The notes beneath the pieces are model-generated. The model was not told the origin of the DNA, did not search any database, and saw only the letters and a list, made by a program, of their open reading frames with translations. A program made the translations under genes and the position numbers. Below, one piece after another: positions 25,390 through 34,848 of a DNA stretch of 64,000 bases; positions within the stretch are counted from its first letter, which is position 1; each line of letters opens with the position of its first letter. Location of the stretch: NCBI GenBank assembly GCA_947497245.1, contig CANMFO010000003.1, positions 62,001 through 126,000 of the forward strand, in the 5' to 3' direction. Source of the DNA: an uncultured Flavobacteriaceae bacterium. Its GTDB lineage: Bacteria; Bacteroidota; Bacteroidia; Flavobacteriales; Flavobacteriaceae.

Positions 25390-28269
25390 TTAGGAAGATG
25401 CCGTTTTTCCCCTTACTTTGACCACCTCTACAAAATGTTTGGGTTTTGCCTTGGTAAAGTGCGTTATTTGATGTCGACAACTGAAGCCACAGGCAACGAG
25501 ATCCTGGTTGGGGGCCAGTTCATCGATGGCCGGGAAAAGAACTTCATTCCCAATTTTCCTTGATAGCTCGTAGTGCTCTTTTTCATACCCAAATGAACCC
25601 GCCATACCGCAGCATCCCGATGGGATTTCACATACATTTTTTTTATGGTTCCTAAGCAAGGATTTCATGGGATGGGTACCGTACAACGCCTTTTGATGGC
25701 AATGTCCGTGTATAGCGATTCCTTGGGAAACGGGCTCAAAATCAACATCCAACCGTCCATTTTCGTATTCGTCGGCCAAAAAAACGTCGATCATCATCAC
25801 GCCGTTCTGTAGCTGGTCGGCCATTTTTTGGTCGGCGATCAGATCGGGTAGGTCGTCGTTCAGCGCCGAGGCACAACTGGGTTCGCACACGACTACCTTC
25901 AGGCCCTGGTCCAGGAAGGGTTTTAGGCCGTCCAGGGTTTTTGCGCCCTCGTTTTTTGCGTCCCTCAAAAAACCATGGGAAATTTTGGGCCTCTGGCAGC
26001 AGCCCACATGGGCCAGAATGACTTCGTAACCACAGGAATTCAACAACTCCAAGGCACTGATGCCGACATGTGGTTCGTGATAGTTCAGATATGTATCGGC
26101 GAACAGAACAACTTTTTTGTCACCCGCATTGGTCTTTTTCCCATTCTTTTGGAACCATTGGTAAAAAGGTTCTTCGGCAAAATCGGGCAGCCTTCTTCGA
26201 CTGTCCAATTTCGCAGCACGTTCCAATAACGACCGGAACCAAAAGCTCTTTTGGATCCCATTTACGATTCGGGCTTTCCACCCCGATATTTTGGCAGCGA
26301 CCCTTGGGGAATCGCGGATGAGTCTGTCCCTAAAGCTCGGGCCGTGTTGGTCATAGTGCATCTGCAGGGTGTCGCTTTTCAATTTGGCCATGTCCACATT
26401 ACTGGGACATTCCGATTTACAGGCTTTGCACGAAAGGCACAGGTCCATGACGGCGTGCAAGCGTTTGCTCGATAGGCCTTCTGAACCGAACTGGTTGGAC
26501 ATGGCCATTCGCAAGGCATTGGCACGGCCACGAGTGGAATGTTCCTCATCGCGCGTGGCCTTAAAACTGGGGCACATGGTACCTCCCAAAACCTTTCTGC
26601 ATTCCCCAACGCCGGAGCACATGTGCACGGCCGGCCCAAAGCCTTCTTCCTCCTTATAGAGGTATTCGGTCTTGATTTCGGCATCCTTGTACGCCACTCC
26701 ATAGCGCAAATTCTGTTCAATGGTCTGGGCTTCGATTATTTTTCCAGGATTCATCAAATTTTCGGGATCGAACAGGTTTTTCACCTCTAGAAACGCATGG
26801 TAAAGGGTATCCCCAAAAAAGCGTTTGTTATAAGCACTGCGAACCAAGCCATCGCCATGTTCGCCGCTCCACGAACCCTTATATTTCATGACCAGTTCAA
26901 AGGTATCCTCGGTAATATTCCTCAACCTTTCAATGTCCTCGGCAAGCCTTAGGTCCAGAATGGGCCGCACATGGATGACCCCTACGCTGGCATGGGCGTA
27001 CATGGCAGCCTCCGTGCCGTGCTTTTCACAAATTTTAAGGACTTGGTCAATGTATTCGGGAAGATGTTCAGATGGGATCCCCGCATCTTCGATAAAGGCC
27101 AGGGGCTTCTTGTTCCCTTTCAACCCAAGCATTAGTCCCAGACCCTTTTTTCGTATTACCCAGACATCGTTGTAGGATGGACCTTCTGGGAATAGCGGAT
27201 AGGCATAGCCGAAACCTTTTGCCTTTAATCCGACTATCATTTGTTGGGGCCGCTGTATCACCTCTTCCGCGGTATCGCCATAAAACTCAACGATCAATAT
27301 GGCCGCCGGATCACCTTGAATAAAATGGCAGTGGTGTTTGGTCGTTAAATTGGATCGACTCAGGCCCACTACGGTTTTATCCAATATTTCAACTGCGGAT
27401 GGATTGTAGGGCAACATCGATTCCACCGCCGAGATAGCCTCCAGTACCTCGGAAAAATGAACCACACAAACCGATTTGTGTTTGGGAAGATCTACCAAGT
27501 TTAGCTTTAGTTCCAAGGTAGTCGCAAGGGTACCTTCACTGCCACAGACCAATTTGCTTAAATTCCATTGGTCCGTATGGACGAATTCATCCAGATTGTA
27601 GCCGCCCACACGCCGCATCACCTTTGGAAAACGCTTCTTGATCTCATCGGAATGGGCGTAGATCAACTTTTTGAAGGATTTGTACACATCCCCTTCCCTG
27701 TTGTCTTGATTTGCCTTTTGTTGGTAGGCTTCGGGCGTGCAGCTTTCCAAGTGCATTTCGGTGCCTTCGGCAAGAAGGATATCGGCCTCCAATACATGAT
27801 CGACCGTTTTTCCAAATAAAATGCTCTTGGTTCCGGAAGAATTATTGCCCACCATTCCGCCCACATTTGCCCTGCTGCTCGTTGCAGGGTCCGGTGCAAA
27901 GTGCAAACCGTGGGGCCTCAAAATAGCGTTGAGGTTGTCCCGGGCCATGCCCGGTTGTACCCGCACCCATTTTTCCCCCTCATTGATCTCAAGAACGGAA
28001 TTCATGTACTTGGAGAAGTCCAGGATTATGGATTCGCCAACGGTCTGTCCTGCCAAACTGGTACCCGCACCCCTTGGAAGAATGGTCAGCTTGTGCTCAA
28101 AGGCCATTGCAACGGTCGCTTTCACATCCCCTCGGTCTTTGGGAAGTACAATGGCGATGGGCTTTATTTGATAGATACTGGCATCGGTGGCATACATTCC
28201 CAAGGAATAATCATCGATCAATACCTCGCCTTTGATAGTACTTTTAAGCGTGCGGAACAATTCCTTCAT
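25390..28269 (-). CDS. fused FAD- and Fe-S-binding 2-hydroxyacid dehydrogenase (GlcD-GlcF / D-lactate type)
   Basis: 959 residues. N-terminal half: FAD-binding type 4 domain (LPRGAGTSLAGQ, GNNSSGTKSI) and FAD oxidase C-domain ending with GEHGDGLVRS. A 4Fe-4S ferredoxin-like region has CLSCKACKSECP near residue 620. The C-terminal third is a CCG-domain heterodisulfide reductase-like part (HVGCCQRP, HGHCHQKAL, SGCCGMAGSFGYE). Such fusions oxidise D-lactate or glycolate and pass electrons to the quinone pool or cytochromes. Clustered with the permease and aminotransferase, so glycolate or lactate is the likely substrate. Confidence 0.92.
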   Translation of the reverse strand: MKELFRTLKSTIKGEVLIDDYSLGMYATDASIYQIKPIAIVLPKDRGDVKATVAMAFEHKLTILPRGAGTSLAGQTVGESIILDFSKYMNSVLEINEGEKWVRVQPGMARDNLNAILRPHGLHFAPDPATSSRANVGGMVGNNSSGTKSILFGKTVDHVLEADILLAEGTEMHLESCTPEAYQQKANQDNREGDVYKSFKKLIYAHSDEIKKRFPKVMRRVGGYNLDEFVHTDQWNLSKLVCGSEGTLATTLELKLNLVDLPKHKSVCVVHFSEVLEAISAVESMLPYNPSAVEILDKTVVGLSRSNLTTKHHCHFIQGDPAAILIVEFYGDTAEEVIQRPQQMIVGLKAKGFGYAYPLFPEGPSYNDVWVIRKKGLGLMLGLKGNKKPLAFIEDAGIPSEHLPEYIDQVLKICEKHGTEAAMYAHASVGVIHVRPILDLRLAEDIERLRNITEDTFELVMKYKGSWSGEHGDGLVRSAYNKRFFGDTLYHAFLEVKNLFDPENLMNPGKIIEAQTIEQNLRYGVAYKDAEIKTEYLYKEEEGFGPAVHMCSGVGECRKVLGGTMCPSFKATRDEEHSTRGRANALRMAMSNQFGSEGLSSKRLHAVMDLCLSCKACKSECPSNVDMAKLKSDTLQMHYDQHGPSFRDRLIRDSPRVAAKISGWKARIVNGIQKSFWFRSLLERAAKLDSRRRLPDFAEEPFYQWFQKNGKKTNAGDKKVVLFADTYLNYHEPHVGISALELLNSCGYEVILAHVGCCQRPKISHGFLRDAKNEGAKTLDGLKPFLDQGLKVVVCEPSCASALNDDLPDLIADQKMADQLQNGVMMIDVFLADEYENGRLDVDFEPVSQGIAIHGHCHQKALYGTHPMKSLLRNHKKNVCEIPSGCCGMAGSFGYEKEHYELSRKIGNEVLFPAIDELAPNQDLVACGFSCRHQITHFTKAKPKHFVEVVKVRGKTASS

Positions 28270-28581
28270 ACGGTTCTTATGGGATTGAAGTTATAGCGAT
28301 TTCTCGATTCCTTTTGGGATACCATCCCATAAAACTAAACAAAGTATTTGGCATAATGGAATTATTGCCATCCGGTTGGCTTTTTGCTCCTTGCCCCGAA
28401 AGCATCTGAATAGATCAGATCCTACGCTGGGATTGCCCATGGCCCGGAGAACGGAAAAACAAGACAAGGGGAAACGATGAAACCCTAACGACCGCATTGA
28501 AACGAGCTCGCTTTTTACCGTTTCCATTTAAATGGTACCTTCGTAAACGGATGGGGTCCGTGTACCCCCAAAACGATTGGT
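28270..28581. promoter_or_regulatory. divergent intergenic region, oxidase / kelch gene
   Basis: 312 bases between two divergent genes. A weak -7 element TACCTTCG lies near 28540 (7 of 8) for the kelch gene. No clear -7 element for the oxidase, no long inverted repeat and no credible small gene were seen. Confidence 0.3.
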
Positions 28582-29607
28582 ATGGCCAAACACCTATTCT
28601 TTTCATGTACGATTTTTTTTCTCCTGTCCTGCAGGGAAAGCCCCAAAAAAGATGCGATGGGACCCGTTGCGGAAACCGTCGAGATGGTTCCCCAATGGCA
28701 ATCGGTAACCGCCAAGGACGGCAGCAGGCCGGTACAGCGCCACGAAGCGGCCTTTGTACGCGTAGGGGAAAAGTTCTATCTGCTTGGGGGAAGGGGTATC
28801 CGTCCTGTTAGCATCTATGACCCCCGGGCCGGTACTTGGTCCCAGGGAGCTGAACCTCCTTTGGAACTGCACCATTTCCAACCCGTTGTGTATCGGGGCA
28901 AAATATTGGTCATCGGCGCATTGACCGGGGGATGGCCGAACGAGACACCTACTGCCCATGTTTACAGCTATGATCCGGTGGGGGATGTATGGACCAAAGG
29001 AGACGAGATCCCCGAAAACAGACGCCGTGGATCGACAGGCAATGTACTCCATGAGGGGAATATTTATATTTCCTGTGGAATCAAAAATGGCCATGTAGGG
29101 GACCACAAAAAATGGATGGACCGCTACGATCCCAGTACGGGGGAATGGGAAGTACTGGCAGATGCCCCCGGCGCACGGGACCACTTTCAAGCCGTATTGG
29201 TCCATGATAAGATCTATAACCTAGCGGGCAGAAATACGGGCAAGGAGACCGATGATCCTTTTGGGGGCACCATTGCGGAGAACCATGTGTACATTATTAA
29301 GGACAACACTTGGGAAACCTTGCCGAACGACCTCCCTACCCGACGGGCGGGCAACGCGGCCTTTGTTTACGGAGGCCGAATTCTGGTAGCGGGAGGAGAA
29401 TCCCCGATACAGGAAAAGGCCCATTCCGAAGTGGAATCGCTCGATCCCGTGACCCAAGTATGGGAAACACTTCCAGGCCTCATCGAAGGTAGGCACGGCA
29501 CTGGTTTGCTGGAATATGAAGGAAGTCTCTATATCGCTTCCGGGTGCGGCAACCGCGGGGGGTCGCCCGAACTTTTTACCATGGAGAAGTACTCCGAAAA
29601 GTTTTAA
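28582..29607 (+). CDS. kelch-repeat lipoprotein
   Basis: 341 residues. A lipoprotein leader ends at FFLLSC (Cys17). The rest is a propeller of about six kelch repeats, each with a GG or G-rich strand and a YDP...W motif (YDPRAGTW, YDPVGDVW, YDPSTGEW, LDPVTQVW). It is probably anchored in the outer or inner membrane facing the periplasm. Binding or enzymatic function is unknown; kelch propellers of this kind include sialic acid mutarotases as well as adhesins. It ends seven bases from the stop of the convergent metalloprotease. Confidence 0.85.
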   Translation: MAKHLFFSCTIFFLLSCRESPKKDAMGPVAETVEMVPQWQSVTAKDGSRPVQRHEAAFVRVGEKFYLLGGRGIRPVSIYDPRAGTWSQGAEPPLELHHFQPVVYRGKILVIGALTGGWPNETPTAHVYSYDPVGDVWTKGDEIPENRRRGSTGNVLHEGNIYISCGIKNGHVGDHKKWMDRYDPSTGEWEVLADAPGARDHFQAVLVHDKIYNLAGRNTGKETDDPFGGTIAENHVYIIKDNTWETLPNDLPTRRAGNAAFVYGGRILVAGGESPIQEKAHSEVESLDPVTQVWETLPGLIEGRHGTGLLEYEGSLYIASGCGNRGGSPELFTMEKYSEKF

Positions 29608-29614
29608 GGAACTA

Positions 29615-32185
29615 TTATTTTCCCTCCCCGCTTTGCTTGATCGACATGTCCCGGTTAATCGGTACGTAGAAGGGATCCGTGTCCTTGCGCTCTCCTATTA
29701 CCCCTTCGATCTCGCGTTTTAGATAGTTCAAATGGGCAATGGTCAAACGATCGGTAATTACCGGAATGGTCCCGTTGATATTGCTTTGGAGCCGCAACAG
29801 ATTGTCCAGTGCCAAAGAGCGCACATCGGTATGGGCGGTGTAGCCTTCCGACAATTTGGCCAAAATGCCTTCTACCACACCGTTGGCTTCCTCGGGCTTG
29901 TAAAGGGCGATCATGTTCGACACATAGGCCTTTTGCATTTTTCGTTGATAGGCATTGGTTTGGTAAAAAACGTTCATATGGCCCCATACCAGCCGATTGA
30001 GGTCGTCCAAATATGCTTCGGGCGTATAGGGGTCTTCCTCGGCATAACGTTCCGCAATAAAGGTCATTCTACTTAGTCTGCTGCCGCCCAAAAGGTTCAT
30101 CATAACACTTTCCAGGGTTTTTGTGACGGATTCCTTGGATCGGGGAGACTGAATCGCGTTCAAGATATCATTTCGCAATAGCCATTTGGGTTCTTGGAAA
30201 ATATGGCGGTTTAAAAAAGCAAGGGCCTGTCGCTGCACCTCCTTGGGCACAGGCCGATATACACCGCCCTCTTCCGCCATGGTCTTTGGGGTCACGTAAA
30301 TGCCACCGATATTCTTGGTGACATGAAAGATGTAATCGCTGTATTGGTTTACCAAATCCTTGTAAATCTGATCCAGGTTGGAATAATCATCACTGTCCCG
30401 TCCCTTGGTCCATTTTCTTAAATAGGGTGAAATGCGCTGCAGGTTCAGAATCCCATAGGTACTTGCTTGCATGGCATTGTCCCCGAGGTCTTCGGTCTGT
30501 GACCTGGGATCGAAATCCCGGCCTTCCCCCCCGAACCAAAGTCTTGGATTTCTGGAAACACTGTCGACGACCATTTGGGCAAGGACTTCCCGCTCGTCCT
30601 CTTGGGACAGCGTTTCCTGGAATTTGGAATAACCCCATTGAATCGCCCACTTGTCGTAATCCCCAATGCGCGGCATCAAATCTTGGGTCGGAACGTTATC
30701 TTCCGGCTGTGCGACATAATTGAACCGGGCGTAATCCATAATAGAGCTGGTATGGCCATTTTTTCGGAGCCATTCCGCGTCCCTCAACTTTTCCACCGGG
30801 GTAGCATGACTGGCACCCATATTATGACGTAGACCCAAGGTATGTCCGACTTCATGGGCACATACAAAGCGAATGAGCTCCCCCATCAGTTCGGTATCGA
30901 ACTCCATCTTCCGGGCACGTTCGTCCACGGCGCCGGCCTGTACCATGTACCAATTGTGCAAAAGGGTCATTAAGTTGTGGTACCAACCAATGTGGCTCTC
31001 CAAAATTTCACCGCTACGGGGATCCACGATATTGGGGCCGTAGGCGTTTTTGGAAGGGGAGGCAAAGTAGCGCAGTACCGAAAAACGGGCATCTTCCAGG
31101 CTCATATCCGCATCGTCTTCGGGCCATTCCATACCCACGATCGCATTTTTAAAACCGGCCTGTTCGAAAGCCACCTGCCAGTCGTTGATCCCCTGGATCA
31201 AATAGGGCCGCCACTTTTTCGGGGTTGCCGGATCGATATAGTAAACAATGGGTTTTTTGGGTTCCACAAGCTCGCCGTTCCTCCATTTCCCCAGATCCTC
31301 TGTCCTGGGTTCCAGGCGCCAGCGGTGTATATAAGTATTCCGGTCGACCTGCTGCTGATCATCGCCATACTCCAGGTACGAACTGGCAAAATAGCCCACC
31401 CGCGCATCGTAGTAGCGCTTGCGCATTGGCTTTTCGGGAAGGAGCACGAAGGAATTGTTGATTTCCAAAGTGACCACTCCGGCAAGAATGGCGGCCGGCA
31501 ATTGTTTCGACCTTTTTTCAGAACTCGCTTTGGCCTTATAGGTCTTGACCGTTTTTATTTCGGCATTGATGGGAAAAGCGTTGATTTCCTTGATATAGGA
31601 TTTGTCCTTTTCCAAGGAAGAAAGCTTATACGCACTTTTTTGCCGACTGCTCAGTGCCAACAATGGATTTTCGCTATTGATGAAGTCGGTCACATCGATT
31701 AAATACGAACGGTTTTTCTCATGGCTCGCCTTGATGTCGAAGGCCTCCAAAATGGGAGTGATGTTCGAATTGTTCACCGCTTTTGAAATGGCATCTTCCT
31801 CATTGGCCGCGCTTACCAGGGTAGAGATTCTCAGGAAAATATTGTTGCTCGGGCCTTTTTCAAAAACTACCGTGTTTTCGCCGATTTTTTCCCCGCCGTA
31901 GTTTCCGGCGCCCGCTGGGGTCTTTATAAAACGGGTCACGACGAGAATCTCCCGGTCCATTAAATCTTCAGGGATCTCGAAATAATACTTGCCCCCGACC
32001 CGATGTACGTCGAAAAGCCCCTTTTGGGTAACGGCCTCCTTGGTAACGAAGCGCTCATAGGTCTTGGTTTTGCCCAGGGCCGGGTTGTTTTTCTCCGATT
32101 TTTGCGCGGATTTTCCCCCAAGGCCGAGTGTGCCACAGGAAGTGGCCACTAGAATCAGTGCTATGCATCCAATATAACGCATCAT
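29615..32185 (-). CDS. secreted zinc-dependent metalloprotease lipoprotein (DUF5117/DUF4953 type)
   Basis: 856 residues from an ATG at 32185. MRYIGCIALILVATSC is a lipoprotein signal, so the longer frame to 32302 is rejected. The N-terminal ~330 residues are the DUF5117/5118-type module; the metzincin-like motif HEVGHTLGLRHN, followed by MGASH, marks the protease domain. This family is common in Bacteroidota and is presumed to be periplasmic or surface-bound. The substrate is unknown. Confidence 0.88.
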   Translation of the reverse strand: MMRYIGCIALILVATSCGTLGLGGKSAQKSEKNNPALGKTKTYERFVTKEAVTQKGLFDVHRVGGKYYFEIPEDLMDREILVVTRFIKTPAGAGNYGGEKIGENTVVFEKGPSNNIFLRISTLVSAANEEDAISKAVNNSNITPILEAFDIKASHEKNRSYLIDVTDFINSENPLLALSSRQKSAYKLSSLEKDKSYIKEINAFPINAEIKTVKTYKAKASSEKRSKQLPAAILAGVVTLEINNSFVLLPEKPMRKRYYDARVGYFASSYLEYGDDQQQVDRNTYIHRWRLEPRTEDLGKWRNGELVEPKKPIVYYIDPATPKKWRPYLIQGINDWQVAFEQAGFKNAIVGMEWPEDDADMSLEDARFSVLRYFASPSKNAYGPNIVDPRSGEILESHIGWYHNLMTLLHNWYMVQAGAVDERARKMEFDTELMGELIRFVCAHEVGHTLGLRHNMGASHATPVEKLRDAEWLRKNGHTSSIMDYARFNYVAQPEDNVPTQDLMPRIGDYDKWAIQWGYSKFQETLSQEDEREVLAQMVVDSVSRNPRLWFGGEGRDFDPRSQTEDLGDNAMQASTYGILNLQRISPYLRKWTKGRDSDDYSNLDQIYKDLVNQYSDYIFHVTKNIGGIYVTPKTMAEEGGVYRPVPKEVQRQALAFLNRHIFQEPKWLLRNDILNAIQSPRSKESVTKTLESVMMNLLGGSRLSRMTFIAERYAEEDPYTPEAYLDDLNRLVWGHMNVFYQTNAYQRKMQKAYVSNMIALYKPEEANGVVEGILAKLSEGYTAHTDVRSLALDNLLRLQSNINGTIPVITDRLTIAHLNYLKREIEGVIGERKDTDPFYVPINRDMSIKQSGEGK

Positions 32186-32494
32186 AAGTAGCGAACGTAT
32201 CGATTGAAGCTTTAGTATGAAGTATGGTCGGGTCGGGCCTGCTTTTAACAGAAATATGCGGAACGATTGCTTTCTTTCCGGATCGCATCGAACTTCAACC
32301 ATCCGAACGCAAATACTGTTCTGTCGGGGCTAAAATATAAATAATTGCCGACCTATGGTCAATTCCCGCCGTGAAATCAATAGATTGGCCAAAGATCTTC
32401 CCGGCAATCGGGCTCCTGGAACCGGTGCGGGCCGCTCCAGTCTTTCAGGTGGATAAGGTGGGTGAATGCATCCATACGGACATAAAAATCCCCG
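32186..32494. other. intergenic region upstream of the metalloprotease
   Basis: 309 bases between two minus-strand genes. On the minus strand TATATTTT near 32336 is a 7 of 8 match to a -7 element for the metalloprotease. The right part is taken up by a small open frame described separately. No terminator hairpin with a T-run was found for the epimerase gene. Confidence 0.3.
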
Positions 32495-32511
32495 CTATCG
32501 TGGAGTACCAT
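32377..32511 (-). CDS. possible small protein coupled to the AGE-family gene
   Basis: A 44-codon frame starting with ATG at 32511, overlapping the last 17 bases of the epimerase-like gene in another frame. The product has a protein-like composition with several His, Asp and Trp (HLIHLKDWSGPHRF) and no hydrophobic segment. The overlap would allow translational coupling. There is no homolog that I recognise, so it may be chance or a degenerated 3' extension. Confidence 0.25.
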   Translation of the reverse strand: MVLHDSGDFYVRMDAFTHLIHLKDWSGPHRFQEPDCREDLWPIY

Positions 32512-33904
32512 GTTCCGTAGTATCGGTCAGGATAAAATCGCCCCGCAACATTTCAATGACGTTCACCAGTGATCGTACGTTGTGGTAGTTCGTCTTCCAG
32601 ATATGGGCCTTGGAATCGTTGGCCGCCTCCGGCTTGGTGTCCAGACCTTCATGGTACCAGCCCCCATATTTTGGATCTACCATAAAGGTCTTTATATAGC
32701 CCCATTGCTGTTCGAAAAGATCGCGATACCGGAGTTCATGCGGGTGCAATCGGGCCATGAGCAAAAGTGAATTGAGGCCTTCCGCCTGGGTCCACCATAC
32801 CTTGGCACGGTTCTCTATGGAACAGACATCAGGTTCATAATAGTAGCCTCCATCATAAAATCCGCCCTTTAGGGTGTCCCATCCTTTGTCGATTCCATGG
32901 TCCACCATTTTTTTGGCCTTGGTACCGGTAACGGAATCATTTTTAATGCCCAAGCGGTGTGAAGCCTCCAAGAGTAGGAACGCGGTCTCAACATCGTGGC
33001 CGAAGGAAACATGGTCCAACCAAAAATGTTGCTTCCGGTACGTTTCCGAGGAATCCCTAAGTGAAACGGGTGTCCAATCCCTTTGCAAGTGCAAGCTCAG
33101 ATATCCTTTTTCAGTGGTAATGGTATCGCGAATGAGCACCAAAAGTTCCTCCAGGCGTTCTTTTAGCAACATATCGGGCCATACCTCGTACAGTGCCGTA
33201 AAACTTTCCAAAAGGTGAATGGTCGAGTTCTGGTCCTTCCAATCCTTGCGGATGAAATTGTCGTAGTTGTTGTTTTCGTCCATATCGAGCATCCAGGAGC
33301 CGTCTTGTTGCATGACATCAAAATACCCCTTAAAGATGGAATCATGGGCATGCTCCTCCAGCCAATGGAACGTTTTTTTTGCCAAGTTTAGGGCCTCGGG
33401 ATCCTTGGAGGATTTGTAGTAGGTGGCCAGGGCGTAGATAGCGAACGAATTGCCATAGGCGCTCTTGCCTTGGGAAAGGACCTTTGGAGAACCTGTTTTG
33501 ACATCCATAAGGGTATGGAACCCCCCATGGATCGAATCCCACATATGGTCCCTGATAAACCGATAGCCATGTGCCGCTATTTTTTCATAGGCCTTGTCCT
33601 TATAAAACAGGGCCAGGGTAGATGCCGTCCAAATATGACGGGCTTGGCTGACCAACATCTTGTCCTGAGGTCCTTCCCGCTCCCAATGGGCATTGAAATC
33701 GGACCAGTAACCTCCATTGATGCTGTCGATGGTTTTTGGGTACCATACCTTCGCCAAATCGTGCAGGGACCGCTCCACTTCCGATAGAAGTGCTTTGGAA
33801 TCGGGCCTTGTTCCCGAATTTTTGGAGGTGCAGGAAGCTGCCCCCGATAAAGAGATCAGCAACAGCAACAAGAATGTGTTTTGAAAAATGGGTGCAGCTT
33901 TCAT
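32495..33904 (-). CDS. AGE-family epimerase/isomerase lipoprotein
   Basis: 469 residues. An N-terminal lipoprotein leader ends at GAASC. The body is an (alpha/alpha)6 barrel of the N-acylglucosamine 2-epimerase / cellobiose 2-epimerase / mannose isomerase family, with SQARHIWTAS, HGYRFIRDHMWD, YGNSFAIYALATYY, GHDVETAFLLLEAS and KVWWTQAEGLNSLL carrying the usual His/Trp active-site residues. An exported AGE protein is unusual compared with cytoplasmic family members but recurs in Bacteroidota. Epimerisation of a free sugar in the periplasm is inferred; the sugar is not known. Confidence 0.85.
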   Translation of the reverse strand: MKAAPIFQNTFLLLLLISLSGAASCTSKNSGTRPDSKALLSEVERSLHDLAKVWYPKTIDSINGGYWSDFNAHWEREGPQDKMLVSQARHIWTASTLALFYKDKAYEKIAAHGYRFIRDHMWDSIHGGFHTLMDVKTGSPKVLSQGKSAYGNSFAIYALATYYKSSKDPEALNLAKKTFHWLEEHAHDSIFKGYFDVMQQDGSWMLDMDENNNYDNFIRKDWKDQNSTIHLLESFTALYEVWPDMLLKERLEELLVLIRDTITTEKGYLSLHLQRDWTPVSLRDSSETYRKQHFWLDHVSFGHDVETAFLLLEASHRLGIKNDSVTGTKAKKMVDHGIDKGWDTLKGGFYDGGYYYEPDVCSIENRAKVWWTQAEGLNSLLLMARLHPHELRYRDLFEQQWGYIKTFMVDPKYGGWYHEGLDTKPEAANDSKAHIWKTNYHNVRSLVNVIEMLRGDFILTDTTEHGTPR

Positions 33905-34017
33905 GCCAGGGCGGAATATTAGGGTGACCTCCTAAATTTACTGATAAAAATCGAAAGTACGCCCCACCGGGGCCATAGCGGAGCGGACCTCCCGGCGAAC
34001 CCTCACCCTGGGACGGT

Positions 34018-34773
34018 CTAACTGAACAAAATCAGCAAGGCCCCCAAGGCCGTAAGCACCAATATCATCTTGCGGTAAAAGTCCTCCTTGATGATCTTGA
34101 CCATTCGTACCCCCACGAACAATCCGACCATGATTCCTGGGATCAGTTTCAGATCGGTGAGCAACGTATCAGGGGTGACAGTGCCCCAAGACCAGATATG
34201 GAAAGGGAGCTTGAAGATGTTAATGATGAAAAACAACCATGCGGCGGTACCGATAAATTCGTTCTTGGGAAGGCGCATCGCCAAAAAGAAGATATTGCTG
34301 AACGCTCCCGCCAAATTGCCGATCATCGTGGTGATTCCCGCCAGAATCCCCATGAATCCGGCAAAGGCCCAGTGGGTAGGTACGGTTTGCGATTTTTTGC
34401 GGTCCCACCAGTACATCATCAAAACACTCGCCAGAATGATGATGGACATCCCAATTTTGAAGGTCTTCTCGTCCAGGTCCTTTCCGATGACGACTCCGAC
34501 GACTACCCCCGCCATCATCCAGGGCAGGAACCTAAAAATATACTTCCATTGGGTGTGTCGATTGTAATAAAAAACGGCAAAAGTGTCCCCTACTATAAGC
34601 AAGGGAACGATCAATCCCGTGGATTCCTTGGCCCCAAATGCCAAGGCCATCAAGGTAACAATAACAATGGCAATGCCCTTTATGCCGGCCTTGGAGATCC
34701 CTACGACAACAGCAGCGGCCAAAGCCATGGCCCAGGTGGTAAGCGTAATATCCGAAGCAATGGTCAGGGCCAC
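34018..34773 (-). CDS. TauE/SafE-family membrane permease
   Basis: 251 residues, about eight helices, with the two-fold repeat typical of TSUP/TauE proteins (KAGIKGIAIV, GTAAWLFFIINIFKLPFHI, GVRMVKII). Members export or import sulfite, sulfonates or other organic anions. No sulfur gene is nearby, so the substrate is open. It is divergent from an SSS symporter with a 75-base shared promoter region. Confidence 0.85.
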   Translation of the reverse strand: MALTIASDITLTTWAMALAAAVVVGISKAGIKGIAIVIVTLMALAFGAKESTGLIVPLLIVGDTFAVFYYNRHTQWKYIFRFLPWMMAGVVVGVVIGKDLDEKTFKIGMSIIILASVLMMYWWDRKKSQTVPTHWAFAGFMGILAGITTMIGNLAGAFSNIFFLAMRLPKNEFIGTAAWLFFIINIFKLPFHIWSWGTVTPDTLLTDLKLIPGIMVGLFVGVRMVKIIKEDFYRKMILVLTALGALLILFS

Positions 34774-34797
34774 AAATGAAGTTTAGTTGACAAAGCA

Positions 34798-34805
34798 CAA
34801 AAGTA
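34798..34805 (-). promoter_or_regulatory. -7 element of the TauE-family gene
   Basis: On the minus strand TACTTTTG, an exact TAnnTTTG match, predicts a start near 34791 and an 18-base leader. On the plus strand TATCTTTA near 34819 (7 of 8) may serve the symporter gene. Confidence 0.4.
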
Positions 34806-34848
34806 TCCCAAAAAATTTTATCTTTAGCCATTAACCAACGATCCAACA

